Positions 1 through 7,908 of a stretch of 20,141 nt of DNA are shown one piece after another. How positions within the stretch are numbered: position 1 is the stretch's first letter; every line of letters begins with the position of its first letter. The DNA comes from Chloroflexota bacterium (lineage in GTDB: Bacteria; Chloroflexota; Dormibacteria; Dormibacterales; Dormibacteraceae): contig VBJR01000247.1 in the NCBI GenBank assembly GCA_005880175.1, forward strand, positions 1 to 20,141, in the 5' to 3' direction. Under the pieces are notes generated by a model. It searched no databases, was not told the DNA's origin, and saw only the letters and a program-made list of their open reading frames with translations. The position numbers and the translations under genes are program-made.

Positions 1-855
1 TCGAGCTCGCCGCCTGATCTGCGCGCGCGCGGCCGCTGGCCGCTGCCGGACCAGCCGAGGGTGGCGATCGTCGGCGCCCGGCGGCCGAGCCCGTACGGCG
101 AGGCCGTGGCCGAGCGGCTGGCGACGGACCTGGCCCGGGCCGGCGTGGTCGTGGTCAGCGGCCTGGCGATGGGGATCGACTCGGCCGCGCACGAGGGCGC
201 GCTGCTGGGCGAGGGCTGCACGGTCGCGGTGCTGGGCACCGGCGTGGACGTCGTCTACCCCGCGTGCAACCGCGGCCTGACGGAGCGCATCCTCGACGCC
301 GGCGGCACGCTCGTCAGCCAGTTCCCCGACGGGACGCCGCCGGCCCGCCCCAACTTCCCGCGCCGGAACTGGACGATGGCGGTGCTCTCCGACCTCGTCG
401 TGGTGGTCGAGGCGGCGGTGGGCTCGGGCGCGCTGATCACGGCCGAGGCCGCGCTGGCGCAGGACCGGACCGTCATGGCGGTGCCGGGCAGCGTCTTCTC
501 GGCGCTCAGCGTCGGCTGCCACCAGCTGCTCCGCGACGGCGCGGGGCTGGTCCAGAACGCGCGCGACGTGCTGGCGGAGCTGCGGGGCCCGGACGTCGTG
601 CTGGACGACCCACTCCGGCCCCCCGACCGCCTCGGGTTGGAGGTAGCATCGGCCCAGGGACGGGACGCGCTGCTCCCGCACCTCTCCGACACGCTGCCCG
701 TGGACGCAGGCGACCTGGCGCGAAGGTTGGGGCTTGCGTTCTCCGATGTGGTCGCTAGACTGACGCGGCTCGAACTCGACGGCGTCGTCCGCCGGAGCGG
801 CGCCGGGTACGTTAGGGCGCATGGCCGGGGAATGAGACGAGCTGCGAACGGGTAG
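1..855 (+). CDS. dprA: DNA-processing protein DprA (3' part)
   Basis: This is the C-terminal part of DprA/Smf, which loads RecA onto incoming single-stranded DNA during natural transformation. The frame is open from base 1, so the start lies upstream of the window. The Rossmann-like core is clear: VAIVGARRPSPYG, SGLAMGIDSAAH, GVDVVYP, NFPRRN, SGALITAEAAL and a PGS...GCHQLLRDGA block are all in the family order. After the core, roughly the last 60 residues (DAGDLARRLGL...VVRRSGAGYV) look like the DprA winged-helix (DML1-like) tail. The N-terminal SAM-like domain is not in the window. The usual RN-RII motif reads RRNWTMA, a mild variation. The stop lies 10 bases before topA, so the two genes are probably co-transcribed, as in many bacteria. 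Confidence 0.93.
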   Translation, partial: SSSPPDLRARGRWPLPDQPRVAIVGARRPSPYGEAVAERLATDLARAGVVVVSGLAMGIDSAAHEGALLGEGCTVAVLGTGVDVVYPACNRGLTERILDAGGTLVSQFPDGTPPARPNFPRRNWTMAVLSDLVVVVEAAVGSGALITAEAALAQDRTVMAVPGSVFSALSVGCHQLLRDGAGLVQNARDVLAELRGPDVVLDDPLRPPDRLGLEVASAQGRDALLPHLSDTLPVDAGDLARRLGLAFSDVVARLTRLELDGVVRRSGAGYVRAHGRGMRRAANG

Positions 856-865
856 GAGTTTCGCT

Positions 866-3136
866 GTGGCAGAAGGTCTGATCATCGTTGAGTCGCCCGC
901 GAAGGCAAGGACGCTGAAGCGGTTCCTCGGGGATCGCTTCGACGTGCGCGCCTCGATGGGACACGTCCGCGACCTGCCGGAACGGGAGCTGGCGGTGGAC
1001 GTGGACGCGAGCTTCCAGCCCCGCTACGAGGTGGTCGAGGGCCGGAAGCAGACCATCGGCGACCTGAAGAAGGCGGTGAAGGGACAGGGCGAGGTGATCC
1101 TCGCCTCCGACCCCGACCGCGAGGGCGAGGCGATCGCCTGGCATCTCTCCGAGGTGCTGGGGCTGCGGGAGCCCAAGCGCATCGAGTTCCACGAGATCAC
1201 GAACGAGGCCGTCCAGCGGGCGCTGGGCGCGCCCCGGACGATCGACATGCGGCTGGTCAACGCCCAGCAGGCGCGCCGGATCGTGGACCGCCTGGTGGGC
1301 TACCGGCTGAGCCCCTTCCTCTGGAGCAAGGTCCAGAAGGGCATCGGCGCGGGCCGCGTGCAGTCGGTCGCCCTGCGCCTCGTCGTGGACCGCGAGGACG
1401 AGATCCGCGCGTTCACGGCCGAGGAGTCGTGGACCGTCGACGCGATCCTCTCCCAGATCGACAGCGAGCAGCGGTTCAAGGCCCGCCTGGCCCGGCGCCT
1501 GGCGGAGCCGGAAGTGAAGCTGGAGCTGAGGACCGAGGCGGACGCCCAGGCGGCCATCCGCGAGCTGGAGGGCGCCGAGTACCGCGTCGTCTCGATCGAC
1601 AAGAAGCAGCGGAGCAAGAACGCGCCGCCGCCGTACATCACCTCGACGCTCCAGCAGGACGCGTCCAGCCGCCTGCGCTTCTCGCCGAAGAAGACGATGC
1701 GCCTGGCCCAGGACCTGTACGAGGGCATCGAGCTGGGCGCCGAGGGGTCCACCGGCCTCATCACGTACATGCGCACCGACTCCACCCGGATCTCGGCCGA
1801 GGCCGAGGGCAAGGTCCAGGAGTGGATCAAGGGCAACCTGGGCGACAAGTACCTGGGCAAGCCGCGCAAGGAGAAGGCGCGGCCGGGCGCTCAGGAGGCC
1901 CACGAGGCGATCCGGCCGACCGACCCGAACCGGCGGCCCGAGGACATCCGCCAGTTCCTGTCGGCGGACCAGCACCGCGTCTACGAGCTGGTCTGGCGTC
2001 GGTTCGTCGCCAGCCGCATGGCGGCGGCGCAGTACTCGGGCACCACGGTGGACATCGAGGCCGGCGCGTTCGGCCTGCGGGCCAGCGGCTCCGTGCTCAC
2101 GTTCGACGGCTTCTACCGGGTGTGGGGGCGGGACGACGAGCGCGAGGAGCAGCTGCCCGACCTGACCGACGGCGAGCGGCTCGACTTCCACGGCCTGGAG
2201 CCCGAGCAGCACTTCACCCAGCCGCCCCCGCGCTACACGGAGGCGACCCTGATCAACGAGCTGGAGAAGCGCGGGATCGGCCGGCCGTCGACGTACGCGA
2301 CGATCGTGGGGACCATCCAGGACCACACGTACGTCGAGCAGAAGGAGCGCCGGCTCCACCCGACGCCGCTGGGCGAGGCCGTGAACTCGATCATGGTCGG
2401 CCACTTCCACGACATCGTCGACGACCGCTACACCGCCGACATGGAGGTGCGGCTCGACGAGGTGGAGCAGGGCCGCGTGGAGTGGGTCCCGGTCGTCGGC
2501 GACTTCTACCTGCCGCTCGAGCGCATGCTCAGCGCGGCCAAGGAGGCGATGCCCGCCGAGACCGGCGAGGAGTGCCCGGAGTGCCACGAGGGCCAGCTCG
2601 TCCTCAAGGCGAGCCGGTTCGGCCCGTTCAAGGGCTGCTCGCGGTACCCGGCCTGCCGGTACCGGCAGGCGGTGCTGCCCGGCGGCGAGCCGGACCAGCC
2701 CAAGCTCCTGGACGAGAAGTGCCCCGAGTGCGGGCGGCCGCTGCAGGCCCGGCGCGGGCGGTACGGCGAGTTCGTCGGCTGCTCCGGCTACCCCGAGTGC
2801 AAGTACGTGCAGCGGGACCAGCAGAAGACCGAGGCGGTGCCGACCGGCCAGACCTGCCCCGAGTGCAACCAGGGCGAGCTGGTCGAGCGCCAGGGCCGGT
2901 ACGGCCCGTTCGTGGCGTGCAACCGGTACCCGGAGTGCAAGTACCGGGCCAACAAGGGCAAGGACGGCGCCGTGCGGCCCCGCCAGGAGGCGAAGGTGCT
3001 GGACGAGCCCTGCCCGCTCTGCGGCAAGCCGATGGTCGAGCGCCAGGGCCGGTACGGCCCGTTCAAGTCGTGCAGCGACTACCCGAAGTGCAAGGGCCCC
3101 CAGCGCGCCGGAGGCCGGGCCAGGGCGACGGTCTAG
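866..3136 (+). CDS. topA: DNA topoisomerase I (type IA)
   Basis: Type IA topoisomerase, 756 aa, which relaxes negative supercoils through a transient 5'-phosphotyrosine link. The Toprim domain begins at once (LIIVESPAKA, Glu9) and carries the DPDREGE metal motif at residues 82-88. The active-site tyrosine is Tyr301 in LITYMRTDS. The gate region with RGIGRPSTYA follows. From residue 570 to the end there are four CPxC-type topoisomerase zinc fingers (CPECHEG, CPECGRP, CPECNQG, CPLCGKP), each with a GPF/GEF...C.YP.CK closing half. The GTG start at 866 is supported by GGTAGGAG upstream and by the fit of the N-terminus to the family. No indel was noticed in the core. It follows dprA closely; a stem and a promoter for rpsB lie just after it. 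Confidence 0.97.
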   Translation: MAEGLIIVESPAKARTLKRFLGDRFDVRASMGHVRDLPERELAVDVDASFQPRYEVVEGRKQTIGDLKKAVKGQGEVILASDPDREGEAIAWHLSEVLGLREPKRIEFHEITNEAVQRALGAPRTIDMRLVNAQQARRIVDRLVGYRLSPFLWSKVQKGIGAGRVQSVALRLVVDREDEIRAFTAEESWTVDAILSQIDSEQRFKARLARRLAEPEVKLELRTEADAQAAIRELEGAEYRVVSIDKKQRSKNAPPPYITSTLQQDASSRLRFSPKKTMRLAQDLYEGIELGAEGSTGLITYMRTDSTRISAEAEGKVQEWIKGNLGDKYLGKPRKEKARPGAQEAHEAIRPTDPNRRPEDIRQFLSADQHRVYELVWRRFVASRMAAAQYSGTTVDIEAGAFGLRASGSVLTFDGFYRVWGRDDEREEQLPDLTDGERLDFHGLEPEQHFTQPPPRYTEATLINELEKRGIGRPSTYATIVGTIQDHTYVEQKERRLHPTPLGEAVNSIMVGHFHDIVDDRYTADMEVRLDEVEQGRVEWVPVVGDFYLPLERMLSAAKEAMPAETGEECPECHEGQLVLKASRFGPFKGCSRYPACRYRQAVLPGGEPDQPKLLDEKCPECGRPLQARRGRYGEFVGCSGYPECKYVQRDQQKTEAVPTGQTCPECNQGELVERQGRYGPFVACNRYPECKYRANKGKDGAVRPRQEAKVLDEPCPLCGKPMVERQGRYGPFKSCSDYPKCKGPQRAGGRARATV

Positions 3137-3163
3137 GCCGCCCTGCGGGCCGATTGGGCGGCC
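3136..3163 (+). terminator. Inverted repeat at the end of topA
   Basis: A perfect 8-bp inverted repeat, GGCCGCCC / GGGCGGCC, with a 12-nt loop starts on the last base of the topA stop codon. No T-tract follows, so it would be a non-canonical intrinsic terminator or an mRNA 3'-end stem. Its right arm overlaps the possible -35 element of the rpsB promoter. Confidence 0.4.
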
Positions 3164-3180
3164 CCGCATCCGGGTACAAT
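3154..3180 (+). promoter_or_regulatory. Candidate promoter for rpsB-tsf-pyrH
   Basis: TACAAT at 3175-3180 is a good -10 hexamer in otherwise GC-rich DNA. TTGGGC at 3154-3159 is the best -35 candidate, but the spacer is only 15 bp, so the -10 call is firmer than the -35 call. Transcription would begin near 3187, giving a leader of about 100 nt before rpsB. Confidence 0.5.
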
Positions 3181-3188
3181 CTCACCGC

Positions 3189-3284
3189 CAGCTCCCCGGA
3201 GTGAGCTGAGTACGCACGCCTGGAGCACACCCCTGTCCCGCGAACGCGGGCCGAGCGCCAGGCGGAGGCACCCAACAGGGAGGT
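3189..3284 (+). promoter_or_regulatory. Structured rpsB leader covering the Shine-Dalgarno
   Basis: The leader contains a 6-bp hairpin CAGCTC (3189-3194) / GAGCTG (3203-3208). A second element follows: CCCTGT (3231-3236) pairs perfectly with ACAGGG (3275-3280), enclosing a CCCGC-GAAC-GCGGG hairpin (3237-3250). The right arm of the closing helix overlaps the Shine-Dalgarno AGGGAGGT (3277-3284). In other bacteria ribosomal protein S2 represses its own rpsB-tsf leader. Whether this leader works that way is inference from its position and shape. Confidence 0.4.
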
Positions 3285-3290
3285 AAACAG

Positions 3291-4136
3291 ATGTCTCAGG
3301 TCACCCTCAAACAGCTGCTCGAAGCGGGCGTCCACTTCGGACACCAGACCAGCCGGTGGAATCCGAAGATGAAGCAGTACATCTTCACGGCCCGCAACGG
3401 CATCCACATCATCGACCTGCAGAAGACCGTCAAGCTCCTCGACGACGCGCTCGACTTCGTCAAGGGCACCGCCGCCAGCGGCCGGCCGGTCCTGTTCGTC
3501 GGGACCAAGAAGCAGGCGCAGGAGACCATCCAGACCGAGGCCGCCCGGTGCGGCATGTTCTTCGTGAACAGGCGCTGGATGGGCGGCATGCTCACCAACT
3601 TCCAGACCGTCAAGAAGCGCATCGACCGGCTGCAGGAGCTGCGCAAGCTGCAGCAGAACGGCCAGTTCGAGACCCTGCCGAAGAAGGAGGCCAAGAAGCT
3701 CACCGACGAGCTCGACCGGCTCATGTACCACTTCGACGGCATCGCCGACATGCGCCGGCTGCCGGGTGCGGTCTACGTGGTCGACCCGCGCAAGGAGCAC
3801 ATCGCGGTGACGGAGGCCAACCGCCTCAACATCCCCGTGGTGGCCATCACCGACTCCAACTGCGACCCGGACCTGATCCAGTTCGTGATCCCCGGCAACG
3901 ACGACGCCATCCGGGCGGTCAAGCTGCTGACCGGCAAGATGGCCGACGCGTGCCTGGAGGGCCGGCAGGTCGCCATGGAGCGCGGCGAGCAGCTGCCCTC
4001 GATGGAGGAGCGCGAGTTCCTGGAGACGCCGCGGTACGACCTCATCGAGGAGTACCTGGAAGACGAAGAGGACTACCTGCCCGACGTGTCCGAGGACGAG
4101 TTCCTGGGCCGGGCGGATGACGAGGAGGCTCGCTAG
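3291..4136 (+). CDS. rpsB: 30S ribosomal protein S2
   Basis: Ribosomal protein S2, 281 aa, which binds the 30S head-body hinge together with S1/bS1-type partners. Family signatures are intact: [19 protein letters not shown] at the N-terminus, [36 protein letters not shown], and [19 protein letters not shown]. The C-terminal 40 residues form an acidic tail ([19 protein letters not shown]) longer than in E. coli S2, of a kind common outside the proteobacteria. The ATG start is preceded by a strong AGGGAGGT. The stop codon shares one base with the tsf start (TAGTG), so translation of the two is probably coupled. Gene order rpsB-tsf-pyrH-frr is the standard one. Confidence 0.98.
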   Translation: MSQVTLKQLLEAGVHFGHQTSRWNPKMKQYIFTARNGIHIIDLQKTVKLLDDALDFVKGTAASGRPVLFVGTKKQAQETIQTEAARCGMFFVNRRWMGGMLTNFQTVKKRIDRLQELRKLQQNGQFETLPKKEAKKLTDELDRLMYHFDGIADMRRLPGAVYVVDPRKEHIAVTEANRLNIPVVAITDSNCDPDLIQFVIPGNDDAIRAVKLLTGKMADACLEGRQVAMERGEQLPSMEEREFLETPRYDLIEEYLEDEEDYLPDVSEDEFLGRADDEEAR

Positions 4137-4759
4137 TGGCTGAGACGAGGTCCATCTCGCTCAACGACGTGAAGAAGCTCCGGGACATGACCGGCGGCGG
4201 CATGATGGACTGCCGCAAGGCGCTGGAGGACAGCGGCGGGGACCTGGACAAGGCCGTCGCCCTCCTGCGCGAGCGGGGGATCGCCAAGGCCGCCAAGCGG
4301 GCCGACCGGCAGACCAGCAACGGCGTGGTCGAGGCGTACCTGCACCGCACCAGCGACGACTACCCGCCGCAGATCGGGGCCATGGTCGAGCTCAACTGTG
4401 AGAGCGACTTCGTGGCCAAGGGCACCGACTTCCGCTCCCTGGCGCGCGACCTGAGCCTCCACATCGCGGCGTCGGCGCCACGCTGGATCGCCCGCGAGGA
4501 TGTCCCGACGGAGCTGCTCGACGAGGAGCGCCAGATCCACCGGCGCAAGGCCGAGCAGGACGGCAAGCCGGCGCAGATCATCGACAAGATCGTGGACGGC
4601 CAGATCGAGACGTTCTTCAAGGAGAACTGCCTCCTGGAGCAGGCGTTCATCCGCGAACCGGGCCTGCGCATCTCCGACCTGATCGCGCAGACCGGCGCGA
4701 AGGTCCAGGAGAACATCACGGTCCGCCGGTTCAGCCGGTTTAGCATCAAGGAGGCATAA
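4136..4759 (+). CDS. tsf: Elongation factor Ts (short form)
   Basis: EF-Ts, 207 aa, the nucleotide exchange factor for EF-Tu. The N-terminal UBA-like domain contains LRDMTGGGMMDCRKALE, and the core has the conserved LNCESDFVAKG, which in EF-Ts contacts the EF-Tu nucleotide pocket. HIAA and REDVP follow, and the end is VQENITVRRFSRF. The length matches the short EF-Ts of Thermus and Chloroflexota (about 200 aa) rather than the roughly 280 aa E. coli form, which has a duplicated core subdomain and a coiled-coil insertion. The GTG start overlaps the rpsB stop by one base and has GAGGAGG upstream inside rpsB. pyrH follows after 9 bases. Confidence 0.97.
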   Translation: MAETRSISLNDVKKLRDMTGGGMMDCRKALEDSGGDLDKAVALLRERGIAKAAKRADRQTSNGVVEAYLHRTSDDYPPQIGAMVELNCESDFVAKGTDFRSLARDLSLHIAASAPRWIAREDVPTELLDEERQIHRRKAEQDGKPAQIIDKIVDGQIETFFKENCLLEQAFIREPGLRISDLIAQTGAKVQENITVRRFSRFSIKEA

Positions 4760-4768
4760 GGAGCCGCC

Positions 4769-5494
4769 TTGGACGGAAAGCCTCGCTATCGCCGCATCCT
4801 CCTCAAGTTGAGCGGTGAGGCGCTGGCCGGCGACAGGGACTACGGCGTCGACTTCCAGGTCGTCCACCGCGTGGCCAAGGAGGTCAAGCGCGTGCAGGAC
4901 CACGGCGTCGAGATCGCGCTGGTCGTGGGAGGCGGCAACATCTTCCGCGGCCAGGCGGTCGCCGAGCGAGGCTTGGACCGCGCGACCGGCGACTACATGG
5001 GCATGCTGGGCACGGTGATCAACGCCCTGGCCCTGCAGGACGCACTCGAGAAGCTGGGGCTGCCGGCCCGCACCATGTCCGCCATCCAGATGAACCAGGT
5101 GGCGGAGCCGTACATCCGGCGGCGCGCGGTGCGCCACCTGGAGAAGGGCCGCGTGGTGCTCCTGGCCGGCGGCAACGGCAACCCCTACTTCACGACCGAC
5201 ACGACGGCGGCGCTGCGCGCCGTCGAGCTCGAGGCGGAGGTCGTCATGAAGGCGACCAAGGTCGACGGCGTGTACACGGCCGACCCTTTCCGTGACCCCA
5301 CCGCGACCAAGTTCCAGCGTCTCGACTACATGGAGGTGCTCAACCGGGGCATCGACGTGATGGACAACACGGCGCTCACCCTCTGCATGGACAACGGAGT
5401 GCCGATCGTCGTCTTCGACATGCTGAAGGAGGGCAACATGGAACGGGTGGTCTGCGGCGATCCGATCGGCACGCTCGTCGGAGTTGGCGCATGA
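4769..5494 (+). CDS. pyrH: UMP kinase
   Basis: Bacterial UMP kinase, 241 aa, an amino-acid-kinase fold enzyme that makes UDP from UMP and ATP. Visible motifs are [21 protein letters not shown], the [17 protein letters not shown] stretch, [28 protein letters not shown], and [10 protein letters not shown]. The common GGTGNP reads GGNGNP here, a single conservative-position change. The TTG start is unusual, but AAGGAG lies 5-6 bases upstream and the N-terminus lines up with the family. It follows tsf closely. Its stop is followed within 3 bases by the first copy of the dispersed GC-rich element, which separates it from frr by 175 bp. Confidence 0.97.
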   Translation: MDGKPRYRRILLKLSGEALAGDRDYGVDFQVVHRVAKEVKRVQDHGVEIALVVGGGNIFRGQAVAERGLDRATGDYMGMLGTVINALALQDALEKLGLPARTMSAIQMNQVAEPYIRRRAVRHLEKGRVVLLAGGNGNPYFTTDTTAALRAVELEAEVVMKATKVDGVYTADPFRDPTATKFQRLDYMEVLNRGIDVMDNTALTLCMDNGVPIVVFDMLKEGNMERVVCGDPIGTLVGVGA

Positions 5495-5497
5495 GCT

Positions 5498-5658
5498 GTG
5501 CAAGAGGGGGCGGGCCCCCCCTTCCGAAACGCCCCCGCTCGTCCGGGACGTTCGGGGCGCCTTCGGCGCTGCGCTTCGCGCCCGGAGCTGGCGACCGGCA
5601 TCGCGGGAAGACGGCCTCACACACTCGGGCGGCCTGGCGATCTCCTCTGAGCTGGCAG
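5498..5658 (+). repeat. Dispersed GC-rich element, copy A
   Basis: First of three related intergenic elements in this window. It begins TGTGCAAG three bases after the pyrH stop and ends near CTGGCAGGT. It has a G-run/C-run hairpin (GGGGGCGGGCCCCCCC), then TTCCGAAACGCCCCCGCT, a middle block with GGGACGTT and GGGGCGCCT, ATCGCGGGAAGACGG (5600-5614) and CTCACACACTCGGGCGG (5616-5632). It shares the 5' and 17-bp 3' blocks with copy B, and the 15-bp and other middle blocks with copy C. It encodes no recognisable protein and lies in the direction of transcription. The ends are approximate. Confidence 0.85.
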
Positions 5659-5669
5659 GTGGGCGGCAG

Positions 5670-6239
5670 ATGAGCAGCGACAACGTGGACGGCATCCTGA
5701 AGGAGGCCGAGGTCCGGATGGCGAAGTCGATCGAGCACCTGGAGCAGGAGCTGCAGTCGATCCGGACCGGGCGGGCCAACCCGGCGCTCATCGAGCGTGT
5801 CCAGGTGCCCTACTACGGCACCCCGACCCCGCTCCGGGACCTCGCCCAGATCTCCGCCCCCGAGGCGCGCATGCTCGTCGTCCAGGTCTACGACCGGGGC
5901 CAGATGGGCACGATCGAGAAGGCGATCCGCGACGCGGGCATCGGCCTCAACCCCGCCAACGACGGCGAGGTGATCCGCGTGCCGATCCCGACCCTGACCG
6001 AGGAGCGGCGCCGCGAGTACGTGAAGATGGTCAAGCAGCGCGCCGAGGAGGCGCGCGTCTCCGTCCGCAACGTGCGCCGGGAGGAGCTCCAGCTGATCCA
6101 CCAGCGGGAGCGCGCGGGCGAGATCCCCGAGGACCAGGCCAAGCGTGCCGGCGACCAGCTCCAGAAGATCACCGACGCGCACACCGGCCGGATCGACGCC
6201 ATCGGCCAGCGGAAAGAATCCGAGGTGATGGAGGTCTAG
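5670..6239 (+). CDS. frr: Ribosome recycling factor
   Basis: Ribosome recycling factor, 189 aa, which with EF-G splits the post-termination ribosome. The sequence begins MSSDNVDGILKEAEVRM and has the family blocks IRTGRANPALIERVQVPYYGTPTPL, ISAPEARMLVVQVYD, GLNPANDGEVIRVPIPTLTEERR and VRNVRREE. The length is normal. The ATG at 5670 is chosen because it gives the usual N-terminus and has AGGTGGG about 8 bases upstream. The same frame is open further upstream through repeat copy A, but that stretch has no RRF similarity. The stop is followed two bases later by copy B. Confidence 0.97.
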   Translation: MSSDNVDGILKEAEVRMAKSIEHLEQELQSIRTGRANPALIERVQVPYYGTPTPLRDLAQISAPEARMLVVQVYDRGQMGTIEKAIRDAGIGLNPANDGEVIRVPIPTLTEERRREYVKMVKQRAEEARVSVRNVRREELQLIHQRERAGEIPEDQAKRAGDQLQKITDAHTGRIDAIGQRKESEVMEV

Positions 6240-6241
6240 CA

Positions 6242-6340
6242 ATGTGCAAGGTGGGGCAGGCCCCCCCTTCCGGAACCCCCCCGCTCTTACTCACACACTC
6301 GGGCGGAGCCCTTGTTTACGGCAGCCAGCGACTCCTTCCA
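6242..6340 (+). repeat. Dispersed GC-rich element, copy B (internally shortened)
   Basis: Second copy, starting TGTGCAAG four bases after the frr stop codon ends. The 5' block (GGGGCAGGCCCCCCC, TTCCGGAACCCCCCCGCT) is nearly identical to copy C. It then jumps straight to CTCACACACTCGGGCGG (6290-6306), which is identical to copy A, and lacks the roughly 80-base middle block found in A and C. It continues with GAGCCCTTG.TT.CGGC as in copy C. The frr terminal GGAGGT lies 8 bases before a GTG (6244), from which the frame is open through the element into uppS. The right end is approximate. Confidence 0.85.
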
Positions 6341-6399
6341 AACGTCAGTCCCCGGGCGCACCGCCGGTGAGCGCGGCCCAACCGGACCCGGTCCCCTCC

Positions 6400-7137
6400 A
6401 TGTCGGTGATGCCGGCGGGCGTCCCCGCGCCCCCCAAGCACGTCGGCATCATCATGGACGGCAACGGGCGCTGGGCCCGCAAGCGCAACCGGCCCCACTC
6501 CTTCGGCCACCGCGCCGGCGTCCGCGCGATCAAGCGCGTGATGTACGGCTGCGAGGAGCTGGGCGTCGAGGTGCTGAGCGTCTACACGTTCTCGACCGAG
6601 AACTGGTCGCGTCCGCGGGCCGAGGTCCGGTACCTGATGCGCCTCTTCCACGAGGCGTTCCGCCGCGAGCTGGACGAGATCCACGAGCGCGGCATCCGGG
6701 TCCTGGTCAGCGGCCGCCGGCCGGAGCTGTCGCCCGCGATGCAGCGGCAGATCGCCGACGCGGAGGCGCGCACGGCGGCCAACCGCAGCGGGGTGCTGAA
6801 CGTGTGCCTCAACTACGGCGGGCGCGCCGAGCTCGTGGACGCGGTGCGCTCGCTGGTGGCCTCCGGCGTACGTCCCGAAGATGTGGACGAGCGCATGATC
6901 GCCTCCCACCTCTATCATCCCGATCTACCCGACCCCGACCTGATCGTGCGGACGGCCGGGGAGAGTCGGATCAGCAACTTCCTGCTGTGGCAGTCCGCCT
7001 ACAGCGAGATTCACGTAACGGACACCCTTTGGCCCGACTTCGACATCCAGGACCTCGAGCGAGCGATCCGGGACTACCAGGGCCGGACGCGCCGCTTCGG
7101 GGGCCGGCCGGCCGAAGAGATCGCGCTCGCGAAGTGA
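6400..7137 (+). CDS. uppS: Isoprenyl transferase (undecaprenyl diphosphate synthase)
   Basis: cis-Prenyltransferase that extends farnesyl diphosphate with isopentenyl diphosphate to the lipid carrier of cell-wall synthesis. Diagnostic motifs are HVGIIMDGNGRWARKR (catalytic Asp20), FSTENWSRP, CLNYGGRAELVDA and RTAGESRISNFLLWQSAYSEI. From the ATG at 6400 it is 245 aa, the usual size. No clear Shine-Dalgarno precedes it. Alternatives in the same frame are GTG 6367 and GTG 6244. The last has a good GGAGGT upstream but would translate repeat copy B into an extra 52 residues with no family similarity. The body of the call is secure; the start is not. It is followed by cdsA, in a typical frr-uppS-cdsA-dxr order. 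Confidence 0.93.
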   Translation: MSVMPAGVPAPPKHVGIIMDGNGRWARKRNRPHSFGHRAGVRAIKRVMYGCEELGVEVLSVYTFSTENWSRPRAEVRYLMRLFHEAFRRELDEIHERGIRVLVSGRRPELSPAMQRQIADAEARTAANRSGVLNVCLNYGGRAELVDAVRSLVASGVRPEDVDERMIASHLYHPDLPDPDLIVRTAGESRISNFLLWQSAYSEIHVTDTLWPDFDIQDLERAIRDYQGRTRRFGGRPAEEIALAK

Positions 7138-7191
7138 CGGCCGCGGTGCGGGGCTGGGCCAGCAGGCTCCGGGCGGCCGGGAGTCTATGTC

Positions 7192-7908
7192 GTGGTCCTC
7201 GTGATCGGCGGCCTGGCGGTGTGGGAGTTCCGGGGCCTGTCCGACCGCATGGGCTACCGGGCGCCGAGCTGGCTGCTGTACCCGCTGGGCCTGGTGTTCG
7301 CCTTCAGCGGCACGCTGCTGAACGCGGTCCCGCTGGAGCTGGTGCTGTCGATCACGCTGATCGCCGGCCTGTCCGTGTTCCTGGTCCTGCCCGGGCGACG
7401 GGAGGGCCTGGGCCGCTGGGCGATGGGCCTGGCGGGCGCGGTCTACATCGGGCTGCCGTTCAACTACTACCTCCGGCTCTACGACGAGGCCCACCGGGCG
7501 CCCGGCGTGGCGTGGGTGGGGATGGTCGTGCTGACGGTGGTGGTCAGCGACGCCTCGGCCCTCCTGGCCGGCATGTGGCTGGGCCGGCACCCGTTCTTCC
7601 CGGCGATCAGCCCGAAGAAGACGGTCGAGGGCGCGCTGGCGGGCCTCCTCTGCTCCGTGTCAGTGATGGTCGTGGGCGGGATGCTCCTGCTCGGGCTGCC
7701 CATCTGGCACGCGGCCGTGCTCGGCCTCCTGATCGGCGTCACGGCCCAGGCGGGCGACCTGGTCGAGTCGCAGATGAAGCGGCTGGCCAGGGTCAAGGAC
7801 TCGTCCAACCTGATCCCGGGTCACGGCGGCGCCCTGGACCGCCTGGACTCGGCGCTGTTTCCGCCCATCGTCGTCTTCCTCTACGCGTCGTACCTTCACC
7901 TGCTGTGA
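7192..7908 (+). CDS. cdsA: Phosphatidate cytidylyltransferase, short N-terminus
   Basis: Integral membrane enzyme that makes CDP-diacylglycerol from phosphatidate and CTP. The family signature near the C-terminus is clear: GDLVESQMKRLARVKDSSNLIPGHGGALDRLDS. Several hydrophobic segments precede it. The ORF is 238 aa, whereas the family is usually 260-285 aa, and the first membrane segment typical of CdsA is missing. Just upstream, GTG 7134 overlaps the uppS stop (GTGA) and opens a frame reading MTAAVRGWASRLRAAG, like a CdsA N-terminus. It then runs out of frame with the YVVVLVIGGLAVWEF segment that resumes the similarity. This looks like a short deletion with a frame change. The GTG 7192 start has GGGAG about 9 bases upstream and may be a secondary start or the result of a sequence error. 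Confidence 0.85.
   Translation: MVLVIGGLAVWEFRGLSDRMGYRAPSWLLYPLGLVFAFSGTLLNAVPLELVLSITLIAGLSVFLVLPGRREGLGRWAMGLAGAVYIGLPFNYYLRLYDEAHRAPGVAWVGMVVLTVVVSDASALLAGMWLGRHPFFPAISPKKTVEGALAGLLCSVSVMVVGGMLLLGLPIWHAAVLGLLIGVTAQAGDLVESQMKRLARVKDSSNLIPGHGGALDRLDSALFPPIVVFLYASYLHLL

Noticed and set aside
812..3169. A 785-codon minus-strand open frame opposite topA.
   Set aside because: It is the antisense shadow of topA, with low-complexity Arg/Leu/Ala/Val-rich translation and no family motifs.
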